A stretch of 64,000 bases of DNA from Gallionellaceae bacterium (GCA_009885195.1 VFLG01000035.1:18531-82530); one strand, 5' to 3'; positions 48,719 through 59,975 are shown, numbered from the stretch's first letter. The notes: a model not told the origin generated them from the letters alone. Numbers and translations: made by a program.

Positions 48719-49761
48719 TTTTTCACTTGTTGCGCCAGCGCCATACCTGCCTTAACCGGATCCAGCGCGACCTGTTCATCGGCATTCAGCCCAGCCAGCA
48801 CTTCAACCTCGTTCTGACCAACAGCCTCACCCAAGCGGATCTGGCGCAATGTCACCTTGCCCTGGTCATCCACCACATAGACCGCGATGACCTCGCTGCG
48901 GCGCAATACAGCGCTGCCAGGAATCAGCATTTTTTTAGACTTGCCCACCACAAAGTGCGCGCGCACATACATCCCCGGATACACGCCCCGCTCCCTGACG
49001 GGCAGGTCTATGCGCACCCGCGTGGTGTGGGTGCGCGCATCAGCCACCGGTTGCACGGTCACCGAAGCAGCTTTCACCCTGAGTTTTATCGAGGGAAATT
49101 CGATCGCGACATCAGGACGCGCGCCGATGTCCTTCAGCTTGTCTTGCGGCACATTGACGATCACCCGCATCTGCGCAGGATCGAAGCCGGTCATCAGCGG
49201 CCTGCCGACCGTGACCATTTCGCCGATCTCTACCTGGCGCGCCGCCACCACGCCGCCATACGGCGCGACCACGGCGGTGTAACCCTGCGCCAGCGCCGCC
49301 TGGCTTTCTCCTGCCTGGCTGGCCGCAGCCTGTGCCGATGCCACTTTGTAATCGGCCTCGGCCTTGTCCAATGCGGCCTGGCTGATAAATTTCTGCGCGA
49401 ACATCTGGCGCGCGCGCTCGTAATTGGACTTGGCATTGTGCATCGCGGCCTGCGCCTGCACCACTTGCGCCTGGCTACCAGCCAAAGCTTGCGCTGCTTC
49501 CCGCTCATCAATGCGCAAAATGATCTGACCCTTCTTCACGTTGTCGCCGACATCGAAATAAATTTCCTTCACTCGCCCGGAAATCTGCGCCGACACGGTA
49601 GATTGCCGCGTCGCCTCAACCACACCATCGGCGCTATAGGTTTGCGCTACCTCTCGCACCTGCACCGGGGCTACGGCCAGCTGCTCCGCCGCCTGCGCTG
49701 CGGTCGCCGCCCAGCCCAAAACAAGGCCACCGGCCAGCAGAGTTAAAATTTTACGCTTCAT
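48715..49761 (-). CDS. RND efflux periplasmic adaptor subunit
   Basis: MKRKILTLLAGGLVLGW...VEATRQSTVSAQISGRVKEIYFDVGDNVKKGQIILRID. Confidence 0.93.
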   Translation of the reverse strand: MKRKILTLLAGGLVLGWAATAAQAAEQLAVAPVQVREVAQTYSADGVVEATRQSTVSAQISGRVKEIYFDVGDNVKKGQIILRIDEREAAQALAGSQAQVVQAQAAMHNAKSNYERARQMFAQKFISQAALDKAEADYKVASAQAAASQAGESQAALAQGYTAVVAPYGGVVAARQVEIGEMVTVGRPLMTGFDPAQMRVIVNVPQDKLKDIGARPDVAIEFPSIKLRVKAASVTVQPVADARTHTTRVRIDLPVRERGVYPGMYVRAHFVVGKSKKMLIPGSAVLRRSEVIAVYVVDDQGKVTLRQIRLGEAVGQNEVEVLAGLNADEQVALDPVKAGMALAQQVKK

Positions 49762-49831
49762 GGCAATCCACCCGATGAGTTGATAATTCATAATATAAGC
49801 ATATTCTAATATTAAATAAAAAGCAACCCCG

Positions 49832-50134
49832 CTAATTGGTGCAGAACACATCGCGCATCATCCCCACCAATTTGAGCGTGCGCGGGTCGCCGATACGATA
49901 GTAAACCCGGTTGGCCTCCTTGCGCGTAATCAGCACGCCTTTGTCGCGCAAAATGGCGAGATGCTGCGAAATATTGCTTTGCGAAGTGCCGACGTCATCC
50001 ACAATGTCCTGCACGCTGACCTCTTTATCCCCCAGCATGCATAGTATTTTCAGGCGCAGGGGATGGGCGATGGACTTGATGGCTAGTGAGGCCTGCAAAA
50101 TATCCTCGTCTTTATCGATTAATTTTTTTGTCAT
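49832..50134 (-). CDS. ArsR-family winged-helix regulator
   Basis: AIKSIAHPLRLKILCMLGDKEVSVQDIVDDVGTSQSNISQHLAILRDKGVLITRKEANRVYYRI. Confidence 0.93.
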   Translation of the reverse strand: MTKKLIDKDEDILQASLAIKSIAHPLRLKILCMLGDKEVSVQDIVDDVGTSQSNISQHLAILRDKGVLITRKEANRVYYRIGDPRTLKLVGMMRDVFCTN

Positions 50135-50246
50135 GTCTTTCCGTTATCCTTTTCTCATCCAGCATCGTGCAACGCCACAAAATCGGCTAAAATATGCAGA
50201 CTAAATAATTAGTCACTTATATTCTAACACTCCCTGAAAATCCGGT

Positions 50247-51773
50247 ATGAAAGTTACCCCTGCCCTTCTGCTCATCCTCGACGGCTTCGGCTATCGCGAA
50301 GACCCCGACCACAACGCCATCGCCCATGCGCACAAACCCAACTGGGACAGGCTGTGGCGCGACTACCCGCACACCCTGATTCAGGCCTCGGAATTATCGG
50401 TGGGGTTGCCACACGATCAGATGGGCAACTCTGAAGTCGGCCATCTCAACATCGGCGCGGGTCGCGTGGTATATCAGGAATTGACGCGGGTAGATGCGTC
50501 CATTCGAGACGGCAGTTTCTATACCAACCCGGCATTCACCCAATCTGTTGCTCAGGCCAAACAACACGGCACGGCGCTTCATATTCTGGGGCTGTTGTCG
50601 CCCGGCGGCGTGCATAGCCACGAAGATCATATCCACGCCATGCTGGAGCTGGCCGCGCGCGCCGGACTGCACAAAATATTCATCCATGTTTTTCTGGACG
50701 GCCGCGACACGCCACCGCGCAGCGCGCAGCATTCGCTGCAACGCTTGCAGGATAAATGCGTTGCACTGGGCGTTGGCCGTATTGCCACCATCGTTGGCCG
50801 CTACTTTGCGATGGACCGGGACAACCGCTGGGAGCGTGTGCAACAGGCTTATGATCTGCTGACCCAGGGCAAAGCGGCGTTCAGCGCGCCTGATGCCGTG
50901 CAGGGATTGCAGCAAGCCTATGCACGCGACGAAAATGACGAGTTCGTCAAAGCCACTGTCATTGGGGAACCGCATGTCATGCAGGACGGCGATGTCGCTG
51001 TGTTCATGAACTTCCGCGCCGACCGCGCCCGCCAGATGACCCGCGCCTTGACCGATGATGCCTTTAACGGCTTCGCGCGTGAGCGCTTCCCCAAGCTGGC
51101 GAGTTTTGTCACGCTGACCAGCTACGGCGAGGACTTTCATCTCCCGCTCGCCTACGCCCCGACCGCCATCCACAATTGTTTTGGCGAATATATTTCCGGC
51201 CTGGGACTGCAACAATTGCGCATCGCGGAAACAGAAAAATATGCGCACGTCACCTACTTCCTCAACGGCGGCAAGGAACAGCCTTATCCAGGCGAAGACC
51301 GCATTCTGGTGCCTTCCCCCAAAGTGGCGACCTATGACCTCAAGCCAGAAATGAGCGCGTTCGAGGTGGCCGACAAACTGGAAGCGGCAATCCGCAGCAA
51401 AAAATACCAGTCCATCATCTGCAATTTTGCCAACGGCGACATGGTCGGACACAGCGGCAACATGGAGGCGGCGGTCAAGGCCATCGAAGCGCTGGATGTG
51501 TGCATAGGCCGCGTGGTGAGCGCGATGCTGCAATGCGGCGGCGAGGTGTTGATTACCGCCGACCACGGCAATGCCGAGCAGATGCTGGATCGCACCACCC
51601 GTCAGGCGCATACCGCACACACGCTTAACCCGGTGCCGTTTCTGTACATCGGCCGCCGCGCACAGATAGCCGACAACGGCGCATTGCAAGATGTGGTGCC
51701 CACCCTGCTGACCATGATGGGTCTGCCACAACCACCGGAAATGACTGGCTCGTCGTTAATCACTATCCAGTGA
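50247..51773 (+). CDS. gpmI: 2,3-bisphosphoglycerate-independent phosphoglycerate mutase
   Basis: [21 protein letters not shown]...[25 protein letters not shown]...[13 protein letters not shown]. Confidence 0.97.
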   Translation: MKVTPALLLILDGFGYREDPDHNAIAHAHKPNWDRLWRDYPHTLIQASELSVGLPHDQMGNSEVGHLNIGAGRVVYQELTRVDASIRDGSFYTNPAFTQSVAQAKQHGTALHILGLLSPGGVHSHEDHIHAMLELAARAGLHKIFIHVFLDGRDTPPRSAQHSLQRLQDKCVALGVGRIATIVGRYFAMDRDNRWERVQQAYDLLTQGKAAFSAPDAVQGLQQAYARDENDEFVKATVIGEPHVMQDGDVAVFMNFRADRARQMTRALTDDAFNGFARERFPKLASFVTLTSYGEDFHLPLAYAPTAIHNCFGEYISGLGLQQLRIAETEKYAHVTYFLNGGKEQPYPGEDRILVPSPKVATYDLKPEMSAFEVADKLEAAIRSKKYQSIICNFANGDMVGHSGNMEAAVKAIEALDVCIGRVVSAMLQCGGEVLITADHGNAEQMLDRTTRQAHTAHTLNPVPFLYIGRRAQIADNGALQDVVPTLLTMMGLPQPPEMTGSSLITIQ

Positions 51774-52939
51774 CCGTTCTCATCCGTATCTTGCTGCTAT
51801 GCATCTGCCTGCTGGCGGACACAAGCAGCGTTCATGCCTCACAGCAAGAAAAACTGGACAATCTGCGCCAGCGCATCACCGCACTGCAACATGATCTGGA
51901 AAAAACCAGCGAATCCAAATCCGAAGCGTCCGACGCGTTGCGCGAATCGGAACGCGCCATCAGCAACAGCAATCGCACATTGGCTGCGCTGGCGCAGCAA
52001 CAACGCGCGGCGAAACACTCACTCAGTCAGTTGCAACAACAAACTAAGCAACTGGAAGCTGGCATGCAGGGCCAACAAGCGCTGCTGGGTAAATTGCTGT
52101 TCCAGCAATATCTGGGCGGCCAACAGGAATACCTCAAGCTGCTGCTCAACAATCATGACCCCAACCAGGTCGCACGCGAAATGCGCTATTACCAATACAT
52201 CGCGCGCAGCCGCGCGGCGTGGATAAAAACTTTGCGTGGCAACCTGGAGCAGTTGAACGCGCTCGCCCAGCAGACCCGGCAAAAGGGTGTGGAAATTGCG
52301 GCGCTACAGGCAGAGGAAAAATCACAAAAACAGTCCCTGGAAAAAGACAAGCTTGCGCGCCAGCAAGTGCTCACACAGTTTGCCCGGCAACTCAAACAGC
52401 AACGCCACAAAATCGGTCGCCTGCAACGGGACGAGAACCGTCTGGCGCAGTTGATCGACAAGCTCGCGGCAATGTTGTCGCAGCCGAAAGATGGGGGGGT
52501 ATTCAACAATGACAAGTTGCCCGACAATCGCTTCGACGGCAAACCGTTCGATCAGCTTAAAGGCAAGCTGGTGCTGCCGGTAAAAGGGAAGGTAAGCAAC
52601 AAATTCGGCAGCGTGCGCCCGGACAACACTGTCCTGTGGCGGGGTCTGCTGGTGCATGCGGCCAGCGGGCAGGCGGTCAAAGCCGTAGCGTCCGGGCGTG
52701 TGGTTTTCGCCGACTGGTTGCGCGGCTTCGGAAACTTATTGATCATAGATCATGACCAAGGCTACATGAGCTTGTATGGCAATAACGAAACGCTATACAA
52801 GCAGGTGGGCGATACCTTGAGCGGGGGCGATACGGTGGCTACCGTCGGCAATACCGGCGGAAACGAGGATTCCGGTTTATACTTCGAACTGCGCCACAAG
52901 GGGAAACCTTTGGATCCGATGAAATGGATAAGCCATTAA
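51770..52939 (+). CDS. envC: murein hydrolase activator EnvC family (coiled coil plus M23/LytM domain)
   Basis: [26 protein letters not shown]...[19 protein letters not shown]...[21 protein letters not shown]...[18 protein letters not shown]. Confidence 0.9.
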   Translation: MTVLIRILLLCICLLADTSSVHASQQEKLDNLRQRITALQHDLEKTSESKSEASDALRESERAISNSNRTLAALAQQQRAAKHSLSQLQQQTKQLEAGMQGQQALLGKLLFQQYLGGQQEYLKLLLNNHDPNQVAREMRYYQYIARSRAAWIKTLRGNLEQLNALAQQTRQKGVEIAALQAEEKSQKQSLEKDKLARQQVLTQFARQLKQQRHKIGRLQRDENRLAQLIDKLAAMLSQPKDGGVFNNDKLPDNRFDGKPFDQLKGKLVLPVKGKVSNKFGSVRPDNTVLWRGLLVHAASGQAVKAVASGRVVFADWLRGFGNLLIIDHDQGYMSLYGNNETLYKQVGDTLSGGDTVATVGNTGGNEDSGLYFELRHKGKPLDPMKWISH

Positions 52940-52975
52940 CAGGTTGTTGAGATAATTTAGATATAGAGGACAAAC

Positions 52976-54388
52976 ATGCGTAGTCGTATTGAGAAATTTG
53001 GATTGATTGGATTGGGCTTAATCGCAGGCGTGCTGGTCAGCCTGCAATTCGCTGCTATTGCCGACAAGAACAGCCCCGAGCCGCTGCCGATAGAAGAATT
53101 ACGTGCCTTCTCCGAGGTGTTTGGCCGTATCAAAAGCGATTATGTGGAGCCGGTCGGTGACAAGAAGCTGATCACCGAAGCCATCAATGGCATGTTGAGC
53201 GGGCTGGATCCGCACTCTTCCTATCTGGATGCCGATGCTTTCAAGGAGCTGCAAGTCGGCACGCATGGCGAGTTCGGCGGCCTGGGCATCGAAGTGGGTA
53301 TGGAAGACGGGCTGGTGAAAGTCATCTCGCCGATTGAGGACACCCCCGCTTATATCGCCGGTATCAAGAGCGGCGATCTCATCATCAAGTTGGACGATGC
53401 ACAGGTAAAGGGCTTGTCGTTAAATGATGCGGTCAAGCGCATGCGCGGCAAGCCGGGCAGCAAAATCGTGCTGACCGTGATCCGCAAGGACACGCCCAAA
53501 CCGCTGATCTTCACCATAACGCGCGCCGTCATCAAGGTGAAGAGCGTCAAACCCAAGATGATAGAGCCTGGCTATGGATTTATCCGCATCACTCAATTTC
53601 AGGATCGCACCGGTGAAAATCTCGCCACTGCGCTGGACAATCTGTTCAAGGAAAACCAGGGCCCATTGAAAGGTCTGGTGCTGGATCTGCGCAACAACCC
53701 GGGCGGCCTGCTCAACAGTGCGGTGGCGGTATCCGCCGCCTTCCTGCCCAAGGATGCGCTGGTCGTTTATACCGAAGGGCGCACCGAAAGCGCCAAGATG
53801 CGCCTGACCGCCGCCCCTGAAAATTATGCCCAGAACCAGGCCGATTACCTGAAGGATCTGCCAGCGGCAGTCAAGGACGTGCCTATCGTATTGCTGGTCA
53901 ATGGCGGCTCCGCCTCCGCTTCGGAAATTGTCGCGGGCGCATTGCAGGATCACAAACGCGCGATCGTCATGGGCACGCAAACGTTCGGCAAGGGTTCGGT
54001 GCAGACCGTTCTGCCGCTGGGCAACAACACCGCGATTAAGCTCACCACCTCGCGCTATTTCACGCCCGGTGGCCGCTCCATCCAGGCCACGGGCATCGTC
54101 CCCGACATCATCATAGAAGACCCGGCGACGGCGGAACAAGACCACACCTTCCGCATGCGCGAAGCTGACCTGGAGCGCCACCTGAGCAATGGAAATGGAC
54201 AACCGCCTGCTGACAAGACGAACGACCGCGCAAAACCGGCAGCCCCGGCCAAGCCCGAGGAAAGCGATGCGGTCAAACCAAAATTTACTGAATTCGGCAC
54301 CAAGGACGATTACCAGCTCACCCAGGCTCTAAACCTGCTCAAGGGTATGAATATCCTGCATGGAGCAGGAGACAGTAAAAAACCGTAA
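52976..54388 (+). CDS. ctpA: S41-family carboxyl-terminal processing protease
   Basis: PDZ GGLGIEVGMEDGLVKVISPIEDTPAYIAGIKSGDLI; VNGGSASASEIVAGALQDHKRAIVMGTQTFGKGSVQ. Confidence 0.95.
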   Translation: MRSRIEKFGLIGLGLIAGVLVSLQFAAIADKNSPEPLPIEELRAFSEVFGRIKSDYVEPVGDKKLITEAINGMLSGLDPHSSYLDADAFKELQVGTHGEFGGLGIEVGMEDGLVKVISPIEDTPAYIAGIKSGDLIIKLDDAQVKGLSLNDAVKRMRGKPGSKIVLTVIRKDTPKPLIFTITRAVIKVKSVKPKMIEPGYGFIRITQFQDRTGENLATALDNLFKENQGPLKGLVLDLRNNPGGLLNSAVAVSAAFLPKDALVVYTEGRTESAKMRLTAAPENYAQNQADYLKDLPAAVKDVPIVLLVNGGSASASEIVAGALQDHKRAIVMGTQTFGKGSVQTVLPLGNNTAIKLTTSRYFTPGGRSIQATGIVPDIIIEDPATAEQDHTFRMREADLERHLSNGNGQPPADKTNDRAKPAAPAKPEESDAVKPKFTEFGTKDDYQLTQALNLLKGMNILHGAGDSKKP

Positions 54389-54410
54389 CTTGATTAAAAC
54401 GCGAAGTGGC

Positions 54411-54561
54411 CATATGGGCGCCTCTAAAAATTCAAAACCCTAAGCGAGACAAGGCGCGAAAGAAATTTTAGCGCGCCGCATATGTTTGATATGTAAGCGT
54501 TAAAATTTCTTGAGCAACACAGTATCGCGACGGGGTTTGGATTTTTAGGGGTGCCCATATG
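54411..54561. mobile_element. MITE-like element, 151 bp, about 28-bp imperfect terminal inverted repeats; its right end contains the moeB start codon
   Basis: CATATGGGCGCCTCTAAAAATTCAAAACC...GGTTTGGATTTTTAGGGGTGCCCATATG; inner hairpin AAGAAATTTTAGCG...CGTTAAAATTTCTT. Confidence 0.82.
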
Positions 54562-55320
54562 AATGACCAACAGTTGCTGCGCTATAGCCGCCACATCCTG
54601 CTGCCCGAGATCGGCATTGAGGGGCAGCAAAAACTACTGGATGCACACGCACTGATCATCGGCGCCGGTGGGCTGGGTTCACCTGCCGCCCTGTTCCTCG
54701 CCGCCAGCGGTGTTGCCACGATTACCCTGTGCGACGGTGACACGGTAGACCTTACCAATCTGCAGCGCCAAATCCTGCATCGCACTTCCAGCATCGGCAT
54801 GGCCAAGGCGGATTCTGCACGCGCCGCGCTGGCCGAGATCAATCCAGAGGTACACGTGGTCGCGCTGAACCAGCGCGTCGATCAAACACATTTACTGGAA
54901 CTGGCGGCGCAGGCCGATGTGGTGCTGGATTGCAGCGACAATTTTGCCACGCGCTATGCGCTCAACCAGGTTTGCGTGCAGTTGAAAAAACCGCTGGTAT
55001 CCGGCGCGGCCACCCGCTTCGACGGCCAGGTGGCGGTGTTTGACCTGCGCCACAACGATAGCCCGTGCTACGGCTGCCTCTACCCAGAACAGGCCGATAC
55101 CGAAGAAACGCGCTGCGCGGTGATGGGCGTATTCGCGCCACTGGTCGGCATCATCGGCAGCATCCAAGCCGCCGAAGCGCTTAAACTCTTGCTGGACGCA
55201 GGCACACCGCTTTGTGGAAGACTGCTGGTGATGGATACACTGCGCATGGAACTGCGCACCATCACGCTGAATAAGGATAGCGCTTGCCCAATCTGCGGCA
55301 TACCAAAATCGGCAAGGTAA
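54559..55320 (+). CDS. moeB: HesA/MoeB/ThiF family adenylyltransferase
   Basis: MNDQQLLRYSRHILLPEIGIEGQQKLLDAHALIIGAGGLGSPAALFLAASGV; DTVDLTNLQRQILH. Confidence 0.93.
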   Translation: MNDQQLLRYSRHILLPEIGIEGQQKLLDAHALIIGAGGLGSPAALFLAASGVATITLCDGDTVDLTNLQRQILHRTSSIGMAKADSARAALAEINPEVHVVALNQRVDQTHLLELAAQADVVLDCSDNFATRYALNQVCVQLKKPLVSGAATRFDGQVAVFDLRHNDSPCYGCLYPEQADTEETRCAVMGVFAPLVGIIGSIQAAEALKLLLDAGTPLCGRLLVMDTLRMELRTITLNKDSACPICGIPKSAR

Positions 55321-55351
55321 ATAAGCCAAGCTGACGGCTTGGAGTTTTCAG

Positions 55352-55732
55352 TCAGGCAGCCTGAATTGCGATCTCATCGCGCTGCGCGATGATGCGGTTG
55401 CGCTCGTCGACATAGACAAGCTGGGGATGGAATTTTTGCAATTCCAGTTCGGAATACATCGCGTATGTGGCGATGATCAGTATGTCACCCGTGCTGGCCT
55501 TGTGTGCCGCTGCGCCGTTCACAGAGATAACGCCGGAACCGCGCTGCGCACGAATGGCATAAGTAGTAAAACGTTCACCGTTGGTGACGTTGTAAATATC
55601 AATCTGTTGGTACTCGCGGATGTCAGCAGCATCCAGCAAAACCTCGTCGATCGCGCACGAGCCTTCATAATGCAATTCCGAGTGCGTAACACGCACCCGA
55701 TGCAATTTGGACTTAAGCATGGTTCTTTGCAT
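55352..55732 (-). CDS. panD: aspartate 1-decarboxylase
   Basis: [55 protein letters not shown]; Gly-Ser processing site. Confidence 0.97.
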   Translation of the reverse strand: MQRTMLKSKLHRVRVTHSELHYEGSCAIDEVLLDAADIREYQQIDIYNVTNGERFTTYAIRAQRGSGVISVNGAAAHKASTGDILIIATYAMYSELELQKFHPQLVYVDERNRIIAQRDEIAIQAA

Positions 55733-55777
55733 AATTTCACCCCCGCAGGAGAGTTAAGCAGCGCATTATATAAGCGC

Positions 55778-56665
55778 TCACCCCTTAAGACAAACTTCCA
55801 GATTATCAATCAATCGGGTCTGCCCCAGCCGCACCGCAGCCAGAATGACCAGATTGCCCTCATGCTCTTCTGGCCGAGCCAAGCTTGCCTGGCTGCGCAC
55901 AGCTACATATTCCACCTTCCAGCCCCGCGCGGCAAGCGCTTGTGCCGCGCCATGCTCCAGTTTGGAAAAATCTGTCTCACCGCGCAGCAGGTCTTGTCGC
56001 ATCCCAGTCAAGATTTGATACAAAAAAGCCGCTTCGGTTCGCTCCGTAGCACTCAAATACTGGTTGCGTGAACTCAGCGCAAGGCCATCCGGCGCGCGCA
56101 CCGTTTCGCCACCAACGATTTCTACCGGCAAATTCAATTGCGCGACCATCTGGCGAATGATGTGCAATTGCTGATAATCCTTCTTGCCAAACAGCGCGAC
56201 CTGCGGCTGCACGATGTTCAACAGCTTCAGCACCACCGTCGCCACGCCGCGAAAATGTCCGGGGCGCGATGCGCCGCACAAATCGTTGGCGATCAGCGGT
56301 GGCTCGACGAACACAGTTTGCTGCGCGGGATACATTTCGTTTACTGATGGCACAAACACTACATCTACCCCGCACTGTTCCAGCAACGTGCAGTCCTGTT
56401 CCAGCGTGCGCGGGTATGTGGAAAAATCTTCACTGGGGCCGAATTGCAGCGGGTTCACGAAAATGCTCACCACCACGCAGACAACCCCACAACCAGCTTG
56501 CTGGTTAGCGGATTGCGTACCTTTGGTGCATTTACCGTGCTCCCGTGCGATGCGCACCAAATCGAGATGACCTTCATGCAGATTGCCCATGGTCGGCACG
56601 AAGGCGATATTTGTTTCGTTGTGCAGGCGTACGCGCAATTCGGCAACGGTAGAAATGATTTGCAT
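55778..56665 (-). CDS. panC: pantoate--beta-alanine ligase, with an unusual insertion of about 18 aa
   Basis: FVPTMGNLHEGHLDLVRIAREHG[KCTKGTQSANQQAGCGVV]CVVVSIFVNPLQFGPSEDFSTYPRTLEQD. Confidence 0.96.
   Translation of the reverse strand: MQIISTVAELRVRLHNETNIAFVPTMGNLHEGHLDLVRIAREHGKCTKGTQSANQQAGCGVVCVVVSIFVNPLQFGPSEDFSTYPRTLEQDCTLLEQCGVDVVFVPSVNEMYPAQQTVFVEPPLIANDLCGASRPGHFRGVATVVLKLLNIVQPQVALFGKKDYQQLHIIRQMVAQLNLPVEIVGGETVRAPDGLALSSRNQYLSATERTEAAFLYQILTGMRQDLLRGETDFSKLEHGAAQALAARGWKVEYVAVRSQASLARPEEHEGNLVILAAVRLGQTRLIDNLEVCLKG
56474..56520. repeat. palindromic insertion within panC
   Basis: cacgcagacaaccccacAACCAGCttGCTGGTTagcggattgcgtac; hairpin with AACCAGC/GCTGGTT stem and partly paired flanks. 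Confidence 0.55.
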
Positions 56666-57462
56666 CAGAAGCTATATTCCTGTGCCGGGAAAGAACCCGC
56701 CTTTACTTCGGCAACATAATTCGCCACTGCCGCCGCGATACTGCCGACATTCTGCATATAGTTCTTCACGAAGCGCGCCTTTTTGCCCGGATAAATATCC
56801 AGCATGTCGTGCAGCACCAGCACTTGGCCGGAACATTCCGCACCCGCGCCGATGCCGATGGTGGGGATAGTCAACTGCGCGGTGATCTCCGCAGCAAGCA
56901 ACGCAGGCATGGCTTCCAGCACGATCATTCCCGCGCCGGCTTGTTCGAGCGCCATCGCATCTTGCAACAACTGCTGTGCGGCGGCGGATTCTTTGCCTTG
57001 CACACGATAGCCGCCCAACTGGTGTACCGATTGCGGCGTCAGCCCGATGTGGCCGCATACCGGGATGCCGCGTTCGGTGAGGAAACGTATTGTTTCAACC
57101 ATCGCTGCACCGCCTTCGAGTTTGACCATTTGCGCGCCCGCCGCCATCAGTCGTGCGGCATGAGCAAATGTTTTTTCCGGGCTGACCTGAAAAGTGCCGA
57201 ATGGCATATCCGCAATAATGAATGCTTTTTTCGTTCCGCGCGCCACGCACGCCGTGTGATAAACCATCTCGTCCAATGTCACCGGCAAGGTGGTCTCATG
57301 GCCTTGCAACACCATGCCCAGCGAATCGCCGACCAGCAGCACGTCCACGCCATTGGCTTCGAGCAAAGCCGCAAAACTGGCGTCGTAACAGGTCAGCACG
57401 GCGATCTTTTCGCCCTTGTCGCGCATCGCTTGCAAATTCGTCAATGTTGTACGCATCATCAT
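56665..57462 (-). CDS. panB: 3-methyl-2-oxobutanoate hydroxymethyltransferase
   Basis: [51 protein letters not shown]. Confidence 0.98.
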   Translation of the reverse strand: MMMRTTLTNLQAMRDKGEKIAVLTCYDASFAALLEANGVDVLLVGDSLGMVLQGHETTLPVTLDEMVYHTACVARGTKKAFIIADMPFGTFQVSPEKTFAHAARLMAAGAQMVKLEGGAAMVETIRFLTERGIPVCGHIGLTPQSVHQLGGYRVQGKESAAAQQLLQDAMALEQAGAGMIVLEAMPALLAAEITAQLTIPTIGIGAGAECSGQVLVLHDMLDIYPGKKARFVKNYMQNVGSIAAAVANYVAEVKAGSFPAQEYSF

Positions 57463-58100
57463 GCTCCCATGCTGAAAAATTCGCGCGCTCCACGCATCCC
57501 TGCGATGCGTTGCAGCAACAGTGCAAAATCCTCGTCATTATCCACAAAATTTAGATTCTCACTATTCACAACAAGCACCGGTGCAGCATCGTAATGATAG
57601 AAAAAATCGCTATAAGCTTGCGCCAAGCGCAGCAGGTAAGCGTCCGAAATCTGCCGCTCATAGGCAATGGCGCGACGGCGCACGCGCTCAATCAGGGTTT
57701 CCGGCGAGGCTTGCAGATAAATCACCAGGTCCGGCGGGGGCGCTTGTGGCGCCAGGCTGTGATAAATATTTTGGTACAGCGCAAATTCATCGTCACTGAG
57801 ATTCAGGCGGGCAAACAGCGCGTCCTTGTCGAACAGGTAATCCGCTACAGAACTGGTGCGAAACAAGTCCATCTGCGCCAAATCCCGCACCTCGTTGATG
57901 CGCTGAAACAGGAAAAACAACTGGGTAGGCAAGGCGTGGCGTGCAGGATCCTGATAAAAATGCGTCAGAAAAGGATTTTCTTCCGGCTTTTCCAGCAGCG
58001 CAGTTGCCCCGGAATGCTCAGCCAGGCGATGGGTCAGGCTGGTCTTGCCCACCCCGATCGGCCCTTCGACGACGACATAACGGTATTTATCAGCCAGCAT
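57459..58100 (-). CDS. deoxynucleoside kinase
   Basis: [46 protein letters not shown]. Confidence 0.92.
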   Translation of the reverse strand: MLADKYRYVVVEGPIGVGKTSLTHRLAEHSGATALLEKPEENPFLTHFYQDPARHALPTQLFFLFQRINEVRDLAQMDLFRTSSVADYLFDKDALFARLNLSDDEFALYQNIYHSLAPQAPPPDLVIYLQASPETLIERVRRRAIAYERQISDAYLLRLAQAYSDFFYHYDAAPVLVVNSENLNFVDNDEDFALLLQRIAGMRGAREFFSMGA

Positions 58101-58581
58101 CTGTAATTCGCTCCAACTGTTGATCTGCGCAGTGCCGCAACGCCTCCGCTGCCGGACCCACACCGGGAATCTCACAATCCGGAGCTATCTCCAGCAACGG
58201 GCGCAATACAAATGCACGCCTGTGCATCTGCGGATGCGGGAGAGTGAGTCCATGTTCATGGTGCTGCAAATTATCATACAGCAGCACGTCCAAATCCAGT
58301 GTGCGCGGGCTATTAAGAAAATCACGCGTGCGTCCATTGTCTTTTTCCAGTCCAAGCAGCGCATCCAGCAGGGCGCGTGGACTTAATTCCGTTTCCAGTC
58401 GTGCCACTGCGTTGATGAAATCCGGCTGTTGCAGATAACCTATCGGCGCGCTGCGGTATAGCGAGGAACGCGCCAATACTTTAGTTTGCGGCAAACTGTC
58501 CAGCATCTGCAAAGCGCGCAACACTTGACTACATGGGTCGGACAGGTTGCTGCCCAGACCGACGAAAGCGATATGCCCCAT
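58090..58581 (-). CDS. folK: 2-amino-4-hydroxy-6-hydroxymethyldihydropteridine diphosphokinase
   Basis: IAFVGLGSNLSDPCSQVLRAL...RTLDLDVLLYDN...LTLPHPQMHRRAFVLRPLLEIAP. Confidence 0.97.
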   Translation of the reverse strand: MGHIAFVGLGSNLSDPCSQVLRALQMLDSLPQTKVLARSSLYRSAPIGYLQQPDFINAVARLETELSPRALLDALLGLEKDNGRTRDFLNSPRTLDLDVLLYDNLQHHEHGLTLPHPQMHRRAFVLRPLLEIAPDCEIPGVGPAAEALRHCADQQLERITDAG

Positions 58582-59975
58582 TAATCGATCGGAAACTCTG
58601 ACTGCACTGGCGACTCTGTCTGTGTTGCCGTTTCGGGCTGGGTTTTCTCATCCTGCTTGGCTGCGCCGGGTTTCTTGCGGCGACGGCGTTTCTTGGGTTC
58701 ATCATCCTGCATCAGCATTTCGGCGCGGCGCTCGTCCGTGGCGTCCTGGAACTCATCCCACCACAAACCCAGTTGCGCGTCCACCTCGCCACTCTCGCAA
58801 CGCAGCAGCAGAAAATCATATGCGCCACGGAAACGCGGCTGTGATAACAAACGTATTGGCCGTTGCCCGCCGCGCTGCTCAAAGCGCGGCTGCAACAACC
58901 ACAATTCCTTCATGATCGCATCGTAACGGCGCGGAATGGCGAGCTGGGCATGTTGCCGCTCCAGCACCTCATCCATGGCCGCATGCAATGCAGCGACCGG
59001 ACTTTCTCCCGCCGCTTGATGCACCTTCCAGGCGGACAACACCTCGTGCCACAACAGCGCAGCAAACAGAAAAGCGGGCGAAACTGATTTCTCCTCGCTG
59101 ATGCGCTGATCGGTATTCTGCAATGCCAGCATGATGAAGCGCTCGCCCATCGGCTGTTCCAGTATCACGTCCAGCATCGGCAACAGGCCGTGATGCAAAT
59201 CCATTTCGCGCAGCTTCTTGACGCATTCCAGTGAGTGACCAGACAGCAGCAGCTTGAGCATCTCATCCAGCAGACGCGCCTGCGGCACGTTGCCCAGCAA
59301 TTCCTTCATGCCGGCAATCGGCGCGCCAGTCGCCTCATCCAGCTTCATGCCCAGCTTGGCCGACAGACGCACCGCGCGCAGCATACGCACCGGGTCTTCG
59401 CGATAACGCACCGCCGGGTCGCCGATCATGCGCAGGGTGTTGGCGCGGATGTCGGCATAGCCGTTGTGATAATCGTGAATTTCTTGGGTGGCCGGGTCGT
59501 AGAACAGTGCGTTGGCGGTAAAGTCGCGCCGCGCCGCGTCCTGCTCCTGGTCACCGAACTCGTTGTCACGCAACAGCCGTCCGTGTTCGTCTGTCTCGGC
59601 GTCTTCTTCCTCGATCATGCGACGGAAGGTGGACACCTCCACCGTATCCTCGCCGAACATCACATGCACCAGCCGGAAACGCCGCCCGATGATGCGCGAA
59701 CGGCGGAACACGCGGCGCACATCTTCCGGTGTGGCGTTGGTGGCAATATCGAAATCCTTGGGGTGGCGGTTAAGCAGCAGATCGCGCACCGCACCGCCCA
59801 CCACGAAAGCCGCGAATCCCGCCGCTTGCAAGCCATCGGTCACCCTACGCGCAGCGTAGCTGATGCCTTCATGACTGACGCCATGCACGTCAAAGGGGAT
59901 GATGTGACATCTACCTTCCACCCGGGTACGGGCGGATTGTTGGAACACACGTTTTAACAATTTTTTTATCATCAA
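58581..59975 (-). CDS. pcnB: polynucleotide adenylyltransferase PcnB
   Basis: VVGGAVRDLLLNRHPKDFDIATNATPEDVRRVFRRSRIIGRRFRLVHVMFG; basic C-terminal tail KKRRRRKKPGAAK. Confidence 0.95.
   Translation of the reverse strand: MMIKKLLKRVFQQSARTRVEGRCHIIPFDVHGVSHEGISYAARRVTDGLQAAGFAAFVVGGAVRDLLLNRHPKDFDIATNATPEDVRRVFRRSRIIGRRFRLVHVMFGEDTVEVSTFRRMIEEEDAETDEHGRLLRDNEFGDQEQDAARRDFTANALFYDPATQEIHDYHNGYADIRANTLRMIGDPAVRYREDPVRMLRAVRLSAKLGMKLDEATGAPIAGMKELLGNVPQARLLDEMLKLLLSGHSLECVKKLREMDLHHGLLPMLDVILEQPMGERFIMLALQNTDQRISEEKSVSPAFLFAALLWHEVLSAWKVHQAAGESPVAALHAAMDEVLERQHAQLAIPRRYDAIMKELWLLQPRFEQRGGQRPIRLLSQPRFRGAYDFLLLRCESGEVDAQLGLWWDEFQDATDERRAEMLMQDDEPKKRRRRKKPGAAKQDEKTQPETATQTESPVQSEFPID

Noticed and set aside
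50394-51731. 445-aa minus-strand ORF antisense to gpmI
   Set aside because: Long open frame explained by codon bias of gpmI on the other strand; no recognisable domain
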